A stretch of 6,099 bases of DNA, taken from an uncultured Slackia sp. Its GTDB lineage: Bacteria > Actinomycetota > Coriobacteriia > Coriobacteriales > Eggerthellaceae. Both the position numbers and the translations under genes were made by a program. Of the stretch, positions 1-5,340 are shown piece after piece. The first letter of the stretch is position 1. Each line of letters opens with the position of its first letter. Below the pieces are notes generated by a model. The model was not told where the DNA came from. It searched no databases and worked only from the letters and a program-made list of their open reading frames with translations. The stretch is from positions 1 through 6,099 of the forward strand of contig USEQ01000088.1 in assembly GCA_900553655.1 (NCBI GenBank). Reading direction: 5' to 3'.

Positions 1-20
1 CAGCCTATTTCAGTAGCGAC

Positions 21-521
21 TCAGCGGTCCTTCTTAGAAATGAGCAGAAGAATACCTGCGACAAGCGAAGAAAAGATGAGCGTGCATACACCGAAGGCGA
101 CCGTATTGGCCTTCGTTCCCTTGTAAATGCCCCACGAAATCACGCACATGGGAATCAGCCAGGCAAGCGGAATAATCAGCCAGCACATCGTGACGAGCGA
201 AATAATATTGAAGATGAATGCAATCAAGCGCAACGTCTTATCCTGGTCGCTTACGTAGTAATTTCCCGGCACCGACCCTGCAGGCTGCGCGTAGCCATAA
301 GGCTGCTGCGGCTGATATGACTGTTGATACTGGTCGGATCCCTGTGGGGCCTGATACGGCGCCGGCTGGGGTTGAGGCTGCGGAACCTGATACTGCGCCG
401 GCTGCGGTGCCTGAGGCTGGGCCTGCGGTTGCGGATATTGCGAGCTTTGCTGCGCCCCGAAGTTTTGAACCTGGCCTCCCTGAGGCTGGACCGGCATTTG
501 AGGCTGCTGCTGTTCCTGCAT
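21..521 (-). CDS. Gln/Pro-rich small membrane protein, function unknown
   Basis: This is a 166-residue protein of two parts. Residues 1 to about 88 are low complexity, dominated by Gln, Pro, Tyr and Ala with repeating QPAPYQ/QPAQYQ-type units, and have no signal peptide. Residues about 97-162 are hydrophobic and can form three membrane segments (about 98-113, 115-133 and 139-161). A short loop containing YKGTKANT separates the last two, and the C-terminus is the basic tail SKKDR. The charged SDQDK stretch lies just before the membrane part. The start is supported by an AGGAG (complement of 528-532) 6 bases before the ATG and by a sigma70-like promoter 80 to 100 bases upstream. By architecture it resembles small bacterial proteins in which a disordered Pro/Gln-rich segment precedes a short conserved membrane domain. 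I cannot assign a named family or function. It is divergent from the Nudix gene. The gene call is secure; the role is unknown. Confidence 0.85.
   Translation of the reverse strand: MQEQQQPQMPVQPQGGQVQNFGAQQSSQYPQPQAQPQAPQPAQYQVPQPQPQPAPYQAPQGSDQYQQSYQPQQPYGYAQPAGSVPGNYYVSDQDKTLRLIAFIFNIISLVTMCWLIIPLAWLIPMCVISWGIYKGTKANTVAFGVCTLIFSSLVAGILLLISKKDR
350..404. repeat. In-frame 19-bp direct repeat in the Gln/Pro-rich coding region
   Basis: Two copies of a 19-base unit (350-368 and 386-404) differ at one base and lie 36 bases apart, which is exactly 12 codons. They encode the repeated QPAPYQ/QPAQYQ unit of the minus-strand protein. More degenerate copies of the same CTG/CGG-rich pattern fill about 290-515. 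This looks like repeat expansion by slippage, keeping the reading frame. Confidence 0.7.
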
Positions 522-598
522 GATGCTCTCCTATCGCGAAAAGACGCCAAGTGCCTGTTGTTTTCCATAATACACGCAGCGAGCACCCATTCTTCGCG

Positions 599-627
599 GT
601 TATATGCGCAATAAAGCTTCGCGTCAA
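599..627 (-). promoter_or_regulatory. Sigma70-type promoter for the Gln/Pro-rich membrane protein gene
   Basis: Read on the minus strand, a TTGACG -35 box (complement of 622-627) is followed after exactly 17 bases by a TATAAC -10 box (complement of 599-604). Both boxes match the consensus at five of six positions. The expected start point near 592 gives a 5' leader of about 70 bases before the ATG at 521. Confidence 0.7.
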
Positions 628-812
628 TTTTCCCGCCTTCAAATCTCAAATTCTTGCCGATTTGTATCACGGACTCCTCTGTCGACAAAAGCACGATACG
701 GGATTCATGGACAATTCACTGTAATTTGACGATTGATGTTTCCCCTTGTCCCCAATCCCGGTCAACCCTGCCTTTGCAATTGATACACTCCGTTCCAAAC
801 TTGAGAGAATCC

Positions 813-818
813 AGGAGG
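813..818 (+). promoter_or_regulatory. Ribosome binding site that sets the Nudix start
   Basis: A consensus AGGAGG lies 11 bases before the ATG at 830 and only 2 bases before an in-frame ATG at 821. The 821 ATG is too close to be used efficiently, so 830 is preferred. An in-frame TTG at 746 has no Shine-Dalgarno sequence. Confidence 0.65.
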
Positions 819-829
819 AAATGGAGCAC

Positions 830-1396
830 ATGAGCATCTACAAGGACATCGCAGCGTACGAGCCTTTCAACGAACAGGAAGCCGCCGACCAACGCATCAT
901 CCTCCACGCCTTGCAAACCGACCCGCATTGTTTCAACCGCAATGCTCAGGCGCACATGACCTGCTCAATCTGGACCGTTGACGCAACTATGGAGCAGACG
1001 CTCATGGTCTATCACAACATCTACGATTCCTGGTCGTGGATCGGCGGCCACGCAGACGGCGAACATGACCTTGCCGCCGTTGCCCTGCGCGAGCTGGAGG
1101 AGGAAACCGGAGTGGCAAACGCCCATTTGGTACCGTGCGGACCAGGGAATATTTTCTCCCTCGAAGTTCTCACCGTAGACGGTCACGAAAAACGCGGAGC
1201 GTATGTGAGCTCGCATCTGCACCTCAACGTAACCTACCTCGCCATCGCCGACCCAAAAGAGCCCCTGCGGATAAAGCCAGACGAAAACAACGCCGTTGCA
1301 TGGGTGCCCCTCACCGAGGCGATCGGACGATCAAGCGAACCGTGGATCCGTGACCGAATTTACCGCAAGATTATCGACAAACTGGCTGCATTCTAG
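830..1396 (+). CDS. Nudix hydrolase family protein
   Basis: This is a 188-residue cytosolic protein, a usual length for a single-domain Nudix hydrolase. The family hydrolyses nucleoside diphosphates linked to another moiety, with Mg or Mn held by the Nudix box. The box lies at residues 73-95: GGHADG precedes it and the core reads RELEEETGV (R87, E88, E91, E92, G94). Position 7 of the canonical box, usually Glu, is His79, and a Glu sits one residue earlier. A WxW-I-GG approach (about residues 68-73) and a C-terminal strand with AWVPL (about 160) fit the Nudix fold. The substrate cannot be read from the sequence; coenzyme, sugar-nucleotide or housecleaning activity are all possible. The start at 830 is chosen from the AGGAGG at 813-818; the open frame extends upstream to a TTG at 746 without support. 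The aminotransferase gene follows 118 bases downstream on the same strand with no obvious terminator between, so co-transcription is possible. Confidence 0.9.
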   Translation: MSIYKDIAAYEPFNEQEAADQRIILHALQTDPHCFNRNAQAHMTCSIWTVDATMEQTLMVYHNIYDSWSWIGGHADGEHDLAAVALRELEEETGVANAHLVPCGPGNIFSLEVLTVDGHEKRGAYVSSHLHLNVTYLAIADPKEPLRIKPDENNAVAWVPLTEAIGRSSEPWIRDRIYRKIIDKLAAF

Positions 1397-1453
1397 GACG
1401 CTTCGTCGCCGCAATTCGAGCAAGCACCTTCCTCTGCGCAATTTACAAGAGCG

Positions 1454-1479
1454 CTTTATCGCGCTATCGTGCGATAAAG
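1454..1479. repeat. 9-bp inverted repeat, possible operator
   Basis: CTTTATCGC (1454-1462) and GCGATAAAG (1471-1479) are perfect reverse complements separated by 8 bases. The spacer contains a further CTATCG, so the element holds three TATCG/CGATA half-sites. No T-run follows, which argues against an intrinsic terminator. A TATAAC that could serve as a -10 lies at 1490-1495, and the repeat occupies the place of its -35. It lies 35 bases upstream of the aminotransferase start, a sensible position for a repressor or activator site. No regulator is identified in the window. Confidence 0.5.
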
Positions 1480-1503
1480 TCATCACTCGTATAACGAATT
1501 TTC

Positions 1504-1508
1504 GGAGG
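1504..1508 (+). promoter_or_regulatory. Ribosome binding site that sets the aminotransferase start
   Basis: GGAGG lies 6 bases before the ATG at 1515. The frame is open back to 1296 inside the Nudix gene, but the upstream residues do not look like protein of this family, so 1515 is the real start. Confidence 0.8.
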
Positions 1509-1514
1509 CGAACC

Positions 1515-2615
1515 ATGTACGGAATCCATGATGTTTTGCTCCAACAGGAGCGCGGCGATTATTCGGAGCATCTCAGCGAGGGCGACTTCGTCCTCGACTG
1601 CTCGATGGGCTCGAACCCCTATGGATCGCCCGATTTCACCATTCCCGCCAACGTCATGCAAGACATCGCGCACTACCCGCACTCCGACGCGGAGCTCACG
1701 GAACTGATTCGTCAACGTTTTGCCGATGTCCTCCCTATTTCTGACGACATGGTCGCGTTTTCGTGCGGATCGATCGGCACGTGCGTTGCGCTGAACCGCA
1801 TGTGCCTCAAGCCCGGCAAAACAGTTGTCTGCATGGCGCCCACTTTCACGGCGGTCACCGACGACATGACCACTTACGGCGTCGAATTCGAACGTGTCTA
1901 TCTGCGCCGCGAAAACAACTACGCCTTCGACGCCGACGAGCTCATCGAACGCATCGAAGGCAACCCCGGCGCATTCGTCTACATTGACAACCCCAACAAT
2001 CCCACCGGCCAGGTATTCCCAATCGACCAGGTACGGCGCATCGTGCAAGCAGCACAAAAGGCCAAATCGTTCATTGTGATGGACGAAGCCTACGGCGACT
2101 ATATGGACGACGACCAGACCGCCCTTTCCCTGGTATCCGAATTCGACAATCTGGCCGTGGTGCGCACGTTCTCGAAGGGATTCGGCGCAGCAGGCATTCG
2201 TCTGGGATACTGTATCGCCCAGCCCCAGGTCATGGCGGCGTTCCATAAGGTGAACATTCCGTTTTCAAAGAACTCCCTCGCCGACGCTTTCGCCATCCAG
2301 GCCATGCAGGCCCACTGGGCACAGAAAACACTCGAACGCGTCAAGCAAGACAAACCGAAGCTCCTGGCCGCCCTTGCCGAATGCAAACATCTACACGTTG
2401 CTCACACTTCTCCCGGAGTGTCCATCAGCATGCTCTATGTAGATGACGAACAGATTAATTTGGAAAAAGTACTATCGCATGCTGGAGTGCGCGTGGTAAC
2501 CTGTAGTGGCTACGACGGATTGGGGTGCAATGCCATTCGCCTCAACCTGCACGAAGACATTGACACGCTGGCAACCCTCGTCAGAAAGGCGGACGATCTT
2601 GTCCTACATGTATAA
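1515..2615 (+). CDS. Class I/II PLP-dependent aminotransferase, HisC-like
   Basis: This is a 366-residue cytosolic enzyme, the normal length for histidinol-phosphate-type aminotransferases (fold type I). Visible landmarks in order are the NPNNPTG motif at residues 159-165, the cofactor-contacting Asp190 and Tyr193 in MDEAYGDY, the Schiff-base Lys221 in TFSKGFGAAGIRLGY, and Arg342 in AIRLNL, expected to bind the substrate carboxylate. All key residues are present, so the enzyme should be active. HisC makes histidinol phosphate from imidazole acetol phosphate. The related CobD decarboxylates threonine phosphate in cobamide synthesis, and other paralogues act on aromatic or non-protein amino acids. 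No his or cob gene is adjacent, so I leave the symbol blank. It follows the Nudix gene by 118 bases, has a good GGAGG before the start, and is closed by a terminator at 2684-2712. The family assignment is secure; the substrate is not. Confidence 0.9.
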   Translation: MYGIHDVLLQQERGDYSEHLSEGDFVLDCSMGSNPYGSPDFTIPANVMQDIAHYPHSDAELTELIRQRFADVLPISDDMVAFSCGSIGTCVALNRMCLKPGKTVVCMAPTFTAVTDDMTTYGVEFERVYLRRENNYAFDADELIERIEGNPGAFVYIDNPNNPTGQVFPIDQVRRIVQAAQKAKSFIVMDEAYGDYMDDDQTALSLVSEFDNLAVVRTFSKGFGAAGIRLGYCIAQPQVMAAFHKVNIPFSKNSLADAFAIQAMQAHWAQKTLERVKQDKPKLLAALAECKHLHVAHTSPGVSISMLYVDDEQINLEKVLSHAGVRVVTCSGYDGLGCNAIRLNLHEDIDTLATLVRKADDLVLHV

Positions 2616-2683
2616 GGCATACCGATTTACCAATGTACATCCATGATTCGGCACGCCGATTGCTTGTTCATACACCAATGCAC

Positions 2684-2712
2684 AAGGGGGCGCGTCGGCG
2701 CTCCCTTTTTTT
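2684..2712 (+). terminator. Rho-independent terminator after the aminotransferase gene
   Basis: A 10-bp GC-rich stem (2684-2693 with 2698-2707, including one G-U pair) closes a GTCG tetraloop. It runs into seven consecutive T residues (2706-2712). It lies 68 bases after the aminotransferase stop and before the YkvI-type gene, so it separates the two transcription units. Confidence 0.88.
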
Positions 2713-2763
2713 GCAGCCTCATTCGTCTGGAGCACCCTTGTCGAAACCGATAAGGCAAGAAAC

Positions 2764-2777
2764 GCCGGCATGCCGGC
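2764..2777. repeat. Perfect 14-bp palindrome in the YkvI-gene leader
   Basis: GCCGGCATGCCGGC reads the same on both strands and ends 6 bases before the ribosome binding site of the membrane protein gene. In RNA it could fold as a 5-bp stem with a CATG loop. As DNA it could bind a dimeric regulator. The function is inferred from position only. Confidence 0.45.
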
Positions 2778-2783
2778 ACGGAA

Positions 2784-2790
2784 GAAAGGA
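2784..2790 (+). promoter_or_regulatory. Ribosome binding site that sets the YkvI-type start
   Basis: GAAAGGA lies 7 bases before the ATG at 2798. The frame is open upstream to 2633, but that extension would translate through the terminator hairpin and T-run, so 2798 is chosen. Confidence 0.75.
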
Positions 2791-2797
2791 TGCCATC

Positions 2798-4009
2798 ATG
2801 GCAGAAACGACACCAAACGCCGCCGCCACGGGCCATTCCGGAGGCCAAGGCAGACCCATGCGAGACTCAGGCAAGGAGCGAGTAAGCGCATTGAACATCT
2901 TGAAGTTCGCAGGCGCCTTCGTCGCATTCCTCATCGGGTCGGGATACGCCTCGGGCCAAGAAATCATGCAGTTCTTTACCGCATACGGAATCTGGTCCAT
3001 CGGAGGCTTACTCATCGCGCTTGTGTTGTTCACATGGCTGGGTAAGGTTCTGATGAACTATGGGCATCGCCATCGCGATCTGGGACCGGACCATATGGCC
3101 GACCAAGGATTTCGTTACTACTGCGGCAAATATTTCGGTGCGTTTCTCGCATGGTTCATCCCCGTTTTCTTGCTGCTGGTATGCATTGTCATGACCTCGG
3201 GCGCAGGCGCAACCCTTGCCCAGTATTTCGGACTTCCTAACTGGGTAGGTTCGGCCGGCATGTGTGCACTGGTTTTGGTAACGAATTTCTTCGGATTCAA
3301 ACGCATCGTCGACGTTATCGGAATCGTAGGCCCCGTGATCATCGTGTTCTCCGTGGTTGCCATTGCGGCCAACCCTGGCGGCCTCGCGCAAGTAGGCGAG
3401 CACGCCTCCACCTTCGCCGGTATGGCCAATGCAACCAACGGTGCGCCGCTGTGGGCTCTGGCAGGCCTGCTCTACGTAGCCTACAACGTCACCGGATCGC
3501 TGCCGTTCTTCACGCAGACCGGCGGCACCGCCTGCTCGGCTCGAGAAGCGAAATGGGGCGGCATCGTCGGCGGCATCGCATTCATCGGCGCGGCCATCCT
3601 CATGAACATCGCGCTGCTGTGCCATATCGAAGACGTTGCTCAGCTCGAAGTTCCCACGCTGTTCCTATCCGACCTGATCAGCCCCGTAATCAGCATCATC
3701 TTCGCCGTCATCCTCATGGGCGGCATCTACTCCACCGCCGCACCCATGATGTGGACCTCGGTCAACCGCTTCGCCCCCGAGGGAACCAAACGCAACAAAG
3801 CCGTGCTGGTCGTCTTTTCCATCATCATCATGCTGATCGTTTCCAGCCCCCTCTCCTACGGTCAGCTCATGGGCATCGTCTACCCTTACACGGGCTACAT
3901 CGGCATCGCCTTCATCGCATGCGTCATCGTTCGTCAAATCATCGAGGCGTACAACAAGAAGAAGGGTCTCGATGTAGAAACGCCCCTTTTCTTCAAGAAC
4001 AAGGAATAA
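2798..4009 (+). CDS. YkvI-family multi-spanning membrane protein (COG3949)
   Basis: This is a 403-residue integral membrane protein. The first ~33 residues are hydrophilic and probably cytoplasmic. About ten hydrophobic segments follow, starting at residue 34. The first contains FLIGSGYASGQE (about residues 44-55), the typical opening of the YkvI family. The glycine-rich break in helix 1 is what LeuT-fold (APC superfamily) transporters use to bind substrate or sodium. The end is cytoplasmic and rich in Lys and Glu. The family is generally annotated as an uncharacterised membrane protein; secondary transport of an amino acid or similar solute is the likely role, by fold. The substrate is not known and the neighbours do not suggest one. 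The gene stands alone between an upstream terminator and a convergent rpmE. I found no good promoter in 2713-2797, only weak boxes. Confidence 0.88.
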   Translation: MAETTPNAAATGHSGGQGRPMRDSGKERVSALNILKFAGAFVAFLIGSGYASGQEIMQFFTAYGIWSIGGLLIALVLFTWLGKVLMNYGHRHRDLGPDHMADQGFRYYCGKYFGAFLAWFIPVFLLLVCIVMTSGAGATLAQYFGLPNWVGSAGMCALVLVTNFFGFKRIVDVIGIVGPVIIVFSVVAIAANPGGLAQVGEHASTFAGMANATNGAPLWALAGLLYVAYNVTGSLPFFTQTGGTACSAREAKWGGIVGGIAFIGAAILMNIALLCHIEDVAQLEVPTLFLSDLISPVISIIFAVILMGGIYSTAAPMMWTSVNRFAPEGTKRNKAVLVVFSIIIMLIVSSPLSYGQLMGIVYPYTGYIGIAFIACVIVRQIIEAYNKKKGLDVETPLFFKNKE

Positions 4010-4037
4010 CCCTCGTGTCCGTATGACAGCAGCCTGC

Positions 4038-4074
4038 GAATCGAATATGCGGAATCGTATGAATCAACGAATCG
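4038..4074. repeat. Cluster of four GAATC direct repeats
   Basis: GAATC occurs at 4038, 4052, 4061 and 4069 in the convergent intergenic region, three of the copies followed by G. Spacing is irregular (14, 9 and 8 bases). It lies downstream of both flanking genes, so a promoter role is unlikely. Confidence 0.3.
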
Positions 4075-4095
4075 GTGTCGGATGGTCCGGCACCG
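4073..4095 (+). terminator. Candidate hairpin terminator after the YkvI-type gene
   Basis: A 10-bp stem (4073-4082 with 4086-4095, one U-G pair) with a TGG loop lies 63 bases after the stop codon. The following tract (GCTTCGTTTGTC) is only moderately T-rich. Termination here may be partial, with the strong rpmE terminator hairpin at 4159-4185 as a backstop. Confidence 0.45.
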
Positions 4096-4156
4096 CTTCG
4101 TTTGTCTGCAACTTGAGGACGAGACATCTTATAGCTTTGGCTTGCCCCCACAAAAC

Positions 4157-4185
4157 AAAAAACCCGCCTCTATGAGACGGGTTTT
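4157..4185 (-). terminator. Rho-independent terminator of rpmE
   Basis: Read on the minus strand, a 12-bp stem (4185-4174 with 4170-4159, one G-U pair) has a 3-base loop. A T-run of six follows (complement of 4157-4162), then G and four more T (complement of 4152-4155). It begins 32 bases after the rpmE stop. On the plus strand the same hairpin has one C-A mismatch and only four T, so it works best for rpmE but may be weakly bidirectional. Confidence 0.88.
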
Positions 4186-4217
4186 CCATGCTATGAAATT
4201 AAGCCATGCGCATGCTG

Positions 4218-4667
4218 TTATTCAGCAGCGGTCTCCTCTGCGGGAGCCTCGGCGACCTCAGCCTCAACAGCCTCGGCAGCTTCCTCTGCGGGAGCCTCTG
4301 CAGCAGCCTTGGCAGCAGCAGCCTCAGCCTTCTTGGCGTACTCAGCAGCACGAGCAGCCTTCTCAGCAGCCTTAGCCTCGCGCTCGGCCTTCTTCTTTGC
4401 CTCGAGCTCGGCAGCAGCGGCAGCCTTGGCGGCCTTCTTCGCAGCCTCACGCTCGGCAACAGCAGCGGAAGCGGAACCGAACTTGTCGGCGAAGCGCTGA
4501 ACGCGTCCACCGGTGTCGATCAGCTTCTGGGTGCCGGTGAAGAAAGGATGGCATGCATTGCAGATGTCAATCTTCAGCTCAGACTTGGTAGAACGGGTAA
4601 CGAAGGTGTTACCGCAGGTGCACTTAACGGTGCAGTCCACATACTCGGGATGAATACCCTGCTTCAT
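4218..4667 (-). CDS. rpmE: 50S ribosomal protein L31 with long Ala/Lys/Glu C-terminal extension
   Basis: Residues 1-66 are a complete zinc-binding (C+) type L31. They begin MKQGIHPEY, carry CTCG at Cys16/Cys18 and CNAC at Cys36/Cys39, and end with [14 protein letters not shown]31 sits on the large subunit and bridges towards the small subunit. Normal L31 is about 66-75 residues; this one is 149. Residues about 67-149 are almost only Ala, Lys, Glu and Arg, probably a long helix. The extension is basic up to about residue 125, then acidic, with repeated EAPAEE units. The start is fixed by AAAAGGAG (complement of 4676-4683) 8 bases before the ATG. The gene has its own promoter (4724-4752) and terminator (4157-4185), so it is a single-gene unit. 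I recall extended L31 proteins in Coriobacteriia, which supports that assignment, but I cannot verify it here. Confidence 0.93.
   Translation of the reverse strand: MKQGIHPEYVDCTVKCTCGNTFVTRSTKSELKIDICNACHPFFTGTQKLIDTGGRVQRFADKFGSASAAVAEREAAKKAAKAAAAAELEAKKKAEREAKAAEKAARAAEYAKKAEAAAAKAAAEAPAEEAAEAVEAEVAEAPAEETAAE
4234..4298. repeat. In-frame 17-bp direct repeat in the L31 tail
   Basis: TCCTCTGCGGGAGCCTC is present identically at 4234-4250 and 4282-4298, 48 bases (16 codons) apart. It encodes the repeated EAPAEE unit in the acidic end of the L31 extension and suggests growth of the tail by duplication. Confidence 0.7.
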
Positions 4668-4690
4668 GTTGGTTTCTCCTTTTCAGGCGC

Positions 4691-4707
4691 CTTGGTTTCC
4701 GACCAAG
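4691..4707 (-). promoter_or_regulatory. Hairpin in the rpmE leader
   Basis: CTTGGT (4691-4696) and ACCAAG (4702-4707) form a perfect 6-bp stem with a 5-base loop, 7 bases upstream of the rpmE Shine-Dalgarno site in the mRNA. A second CCTTGG copy at 4717-4722 could pair with the same ACCAAG arm, but it lies at or before the predicted transcription start. An autoregulatory site for L31 is possible; nothing in the sequence proves it. Confidence 0.45.
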
Positions 4708-4723
4708 ACAAGACAGCCTTGGC

Positions 4724-4752
4724 ATAATACCACACGACGCAACGTCGGTGAA
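4724..4752 (-). promoter_or_regulatory. Sigma70-type promoter for rpmE
   Basis: On the minus strand, TTCACC (complement of 4747-4752; four of six -35 matches) is followed after 17 bases by TATTAT (complement of 4724-4729; five of six -10 matches). Transcription would begin near 4717, giving a leader of about 50 bases. This places rpmE in its own unit, separate from the upstream metG-like gene. Confidence 0.6.
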
Positions 4753-4863
4753 GGATCCTTTGCGAAGATTGCAGAAGAACCCCGCTTCTTAACCGCCCCC
4801 TGAACTGCATGCCGACCGCACGCTTGAATCGGGATGCTTCTTTGGAAGCGGAGTTCTTCACGT

Positions 4864-5330
4864 CTACTTGAACTGACTCGGATGGCGCTCGAAGAAGTCG
4901 GTCCTCGGCGGAAGCTCGCGCACAGCATGGCCGCCGGCGGAAACTTCTTCGCAGCTGCACAGCTCGCCCATGCCCACAAAAGGCGCGTCCCAGGTGAAGA
5001 AGGCCTCCGGAGCAACCTGCAGGTAGTCCACGATTTTCTCGCAACCGCGCGGCGCGACAGGATGCATCAGAAGCGTCGCAACGCGCAAAACGAAGAAGCT
5101 GTCCACAAGCACTTGACGACGGGCGTCGGCGTCATCCGCCGCCTCCGCAGCCTTGATACCGTCGGCCCAGTGTTTGTTTCCCCAGCGGATGAAGTCGTCC
5201 ATCAAATTCATGATGGAATGCAGCTCGGCGCGATGCATGATGCGCTCGTACTCGGCCATCGTTTCATGAGCGCGGTTCACAACCGTCTCGTCCACTTCGC
5301 CGATCGGCATCATGCCTTCGAAATTCTTCT
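4864..5330 (-). CDS. Methionyl-tRNA synthetase-type protein, 5'-truncated C-terminal fragment
   Basis: About 155 codons of the C-terminal helical anticodon-binding domain of a class I synthetase of the MetRS type are readable. They begin near QKNFEGMMP and end with DFFERHPSQFK and a TAG stop. Recognisable stretches are the ERIMHRAELHSIMNL helix, FIRWGNKHW and LLMHPVAPRGCEKIVDYL. The catalytic Rossmann domain with HIGH and KMSKS motifs is absent. It should lie further right on the minus strand, but that DNA encodes rpsD on the other strand. The frame stays open to 5424, but beyond about 5330 it is only the complement of rpsD. It ends 196 bases upstream of rpmE on the same strand. It could be the sole MetRS or the second MetG-like class I tRNA ligase that some anaerobes carry, so I give no symbol. 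As it stands it cannot be functional; the truncation coincides with the suspected chimeric join. Confidence 0.75.
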
Positions 5331-5340
5331 GAGCCTCGTC
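5314..5340. other. Head-to-head junction between metG-like and rpsD fragments
   Basis: Left of this interval the minus strand encodes MetRS C-terminal sequence; right of it the plus strand encodes ribosomal protein S4. Both genes lose their 5' parts here. The two readings share codon boundaries and overlap by a few codons (KNFEG on minus, EILLSLVE on plus), so the break is placed within about 25 bases. No insertion sequence, target duplication or long repeat is visible at the join. Confidence 0.75.

Larger units (their letters stand above)
522..829. other. Divergent intergenic region
   Basis: This 308-base stretch separates the minus-strand membrane protein gene from the plus-strand Nudix gene and is visibly more AT-rich than its neighbours. 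It contains a strong minus-strand promoter (599-627) and the Nudix Shine-Dalgarno site (813-818). A TTGACG at 726-731 faces the Nudix gene but has no acceptable -10 at 16-18 bases, so I do not call a plus-strand promoter. A 53-codon open stretch on the minus strand (about 694-534) has no ribosome binding site and is not called as a gene. I see no RNA gene. Confidence 0.6.

Noticed and set aside
534..694. Minus-strand open stretch of about 53 codons upstream of the Gln/Pro-rich gene
   Set aside because: It starts only at a GTG with no ribosome binding site, overlaps the good promoter at 599-627, and runs into the wrong frame of the next gene.
726..754. TTGACG as a plus-strand promoter for the Nudix gene
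   Set aside because: No plausible -10 box is found at 16-18 bases spacing.
746..829. Upstream TTG start for the Nudix gene
   Set aside because: No ribosome binding site precedes it, and the AGGAGG at 813-818 points to the ATG at 830.
1464..2246. Minus-strand 260-codon open frame
   Set aside because: It is antisense to the aminotransferase, whose motifs are unambiguous. Its product is rich in Val, His, Arg and Gly with no recognisable domain.
3008..3625. Minus-strand 205-codon open frame
   Set aside because: It is antisense to the YkvI-type gene and is a composition effect of GC-rich codons.
4206..4727. Plus-strand 173-codon Ser/Leu-rich open frame
   Set aside because: It is the antisense of rpmE; the low-complexity Ala/Glu/Lys tail creates long open frames on the other strand.
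4836..4849. GCTTC/GAAGC hairpin after the metG-like stop
   Set aside because: The stem is only 5 bp and has no T-run in the minus direction, so it does not qualify as a terminator.
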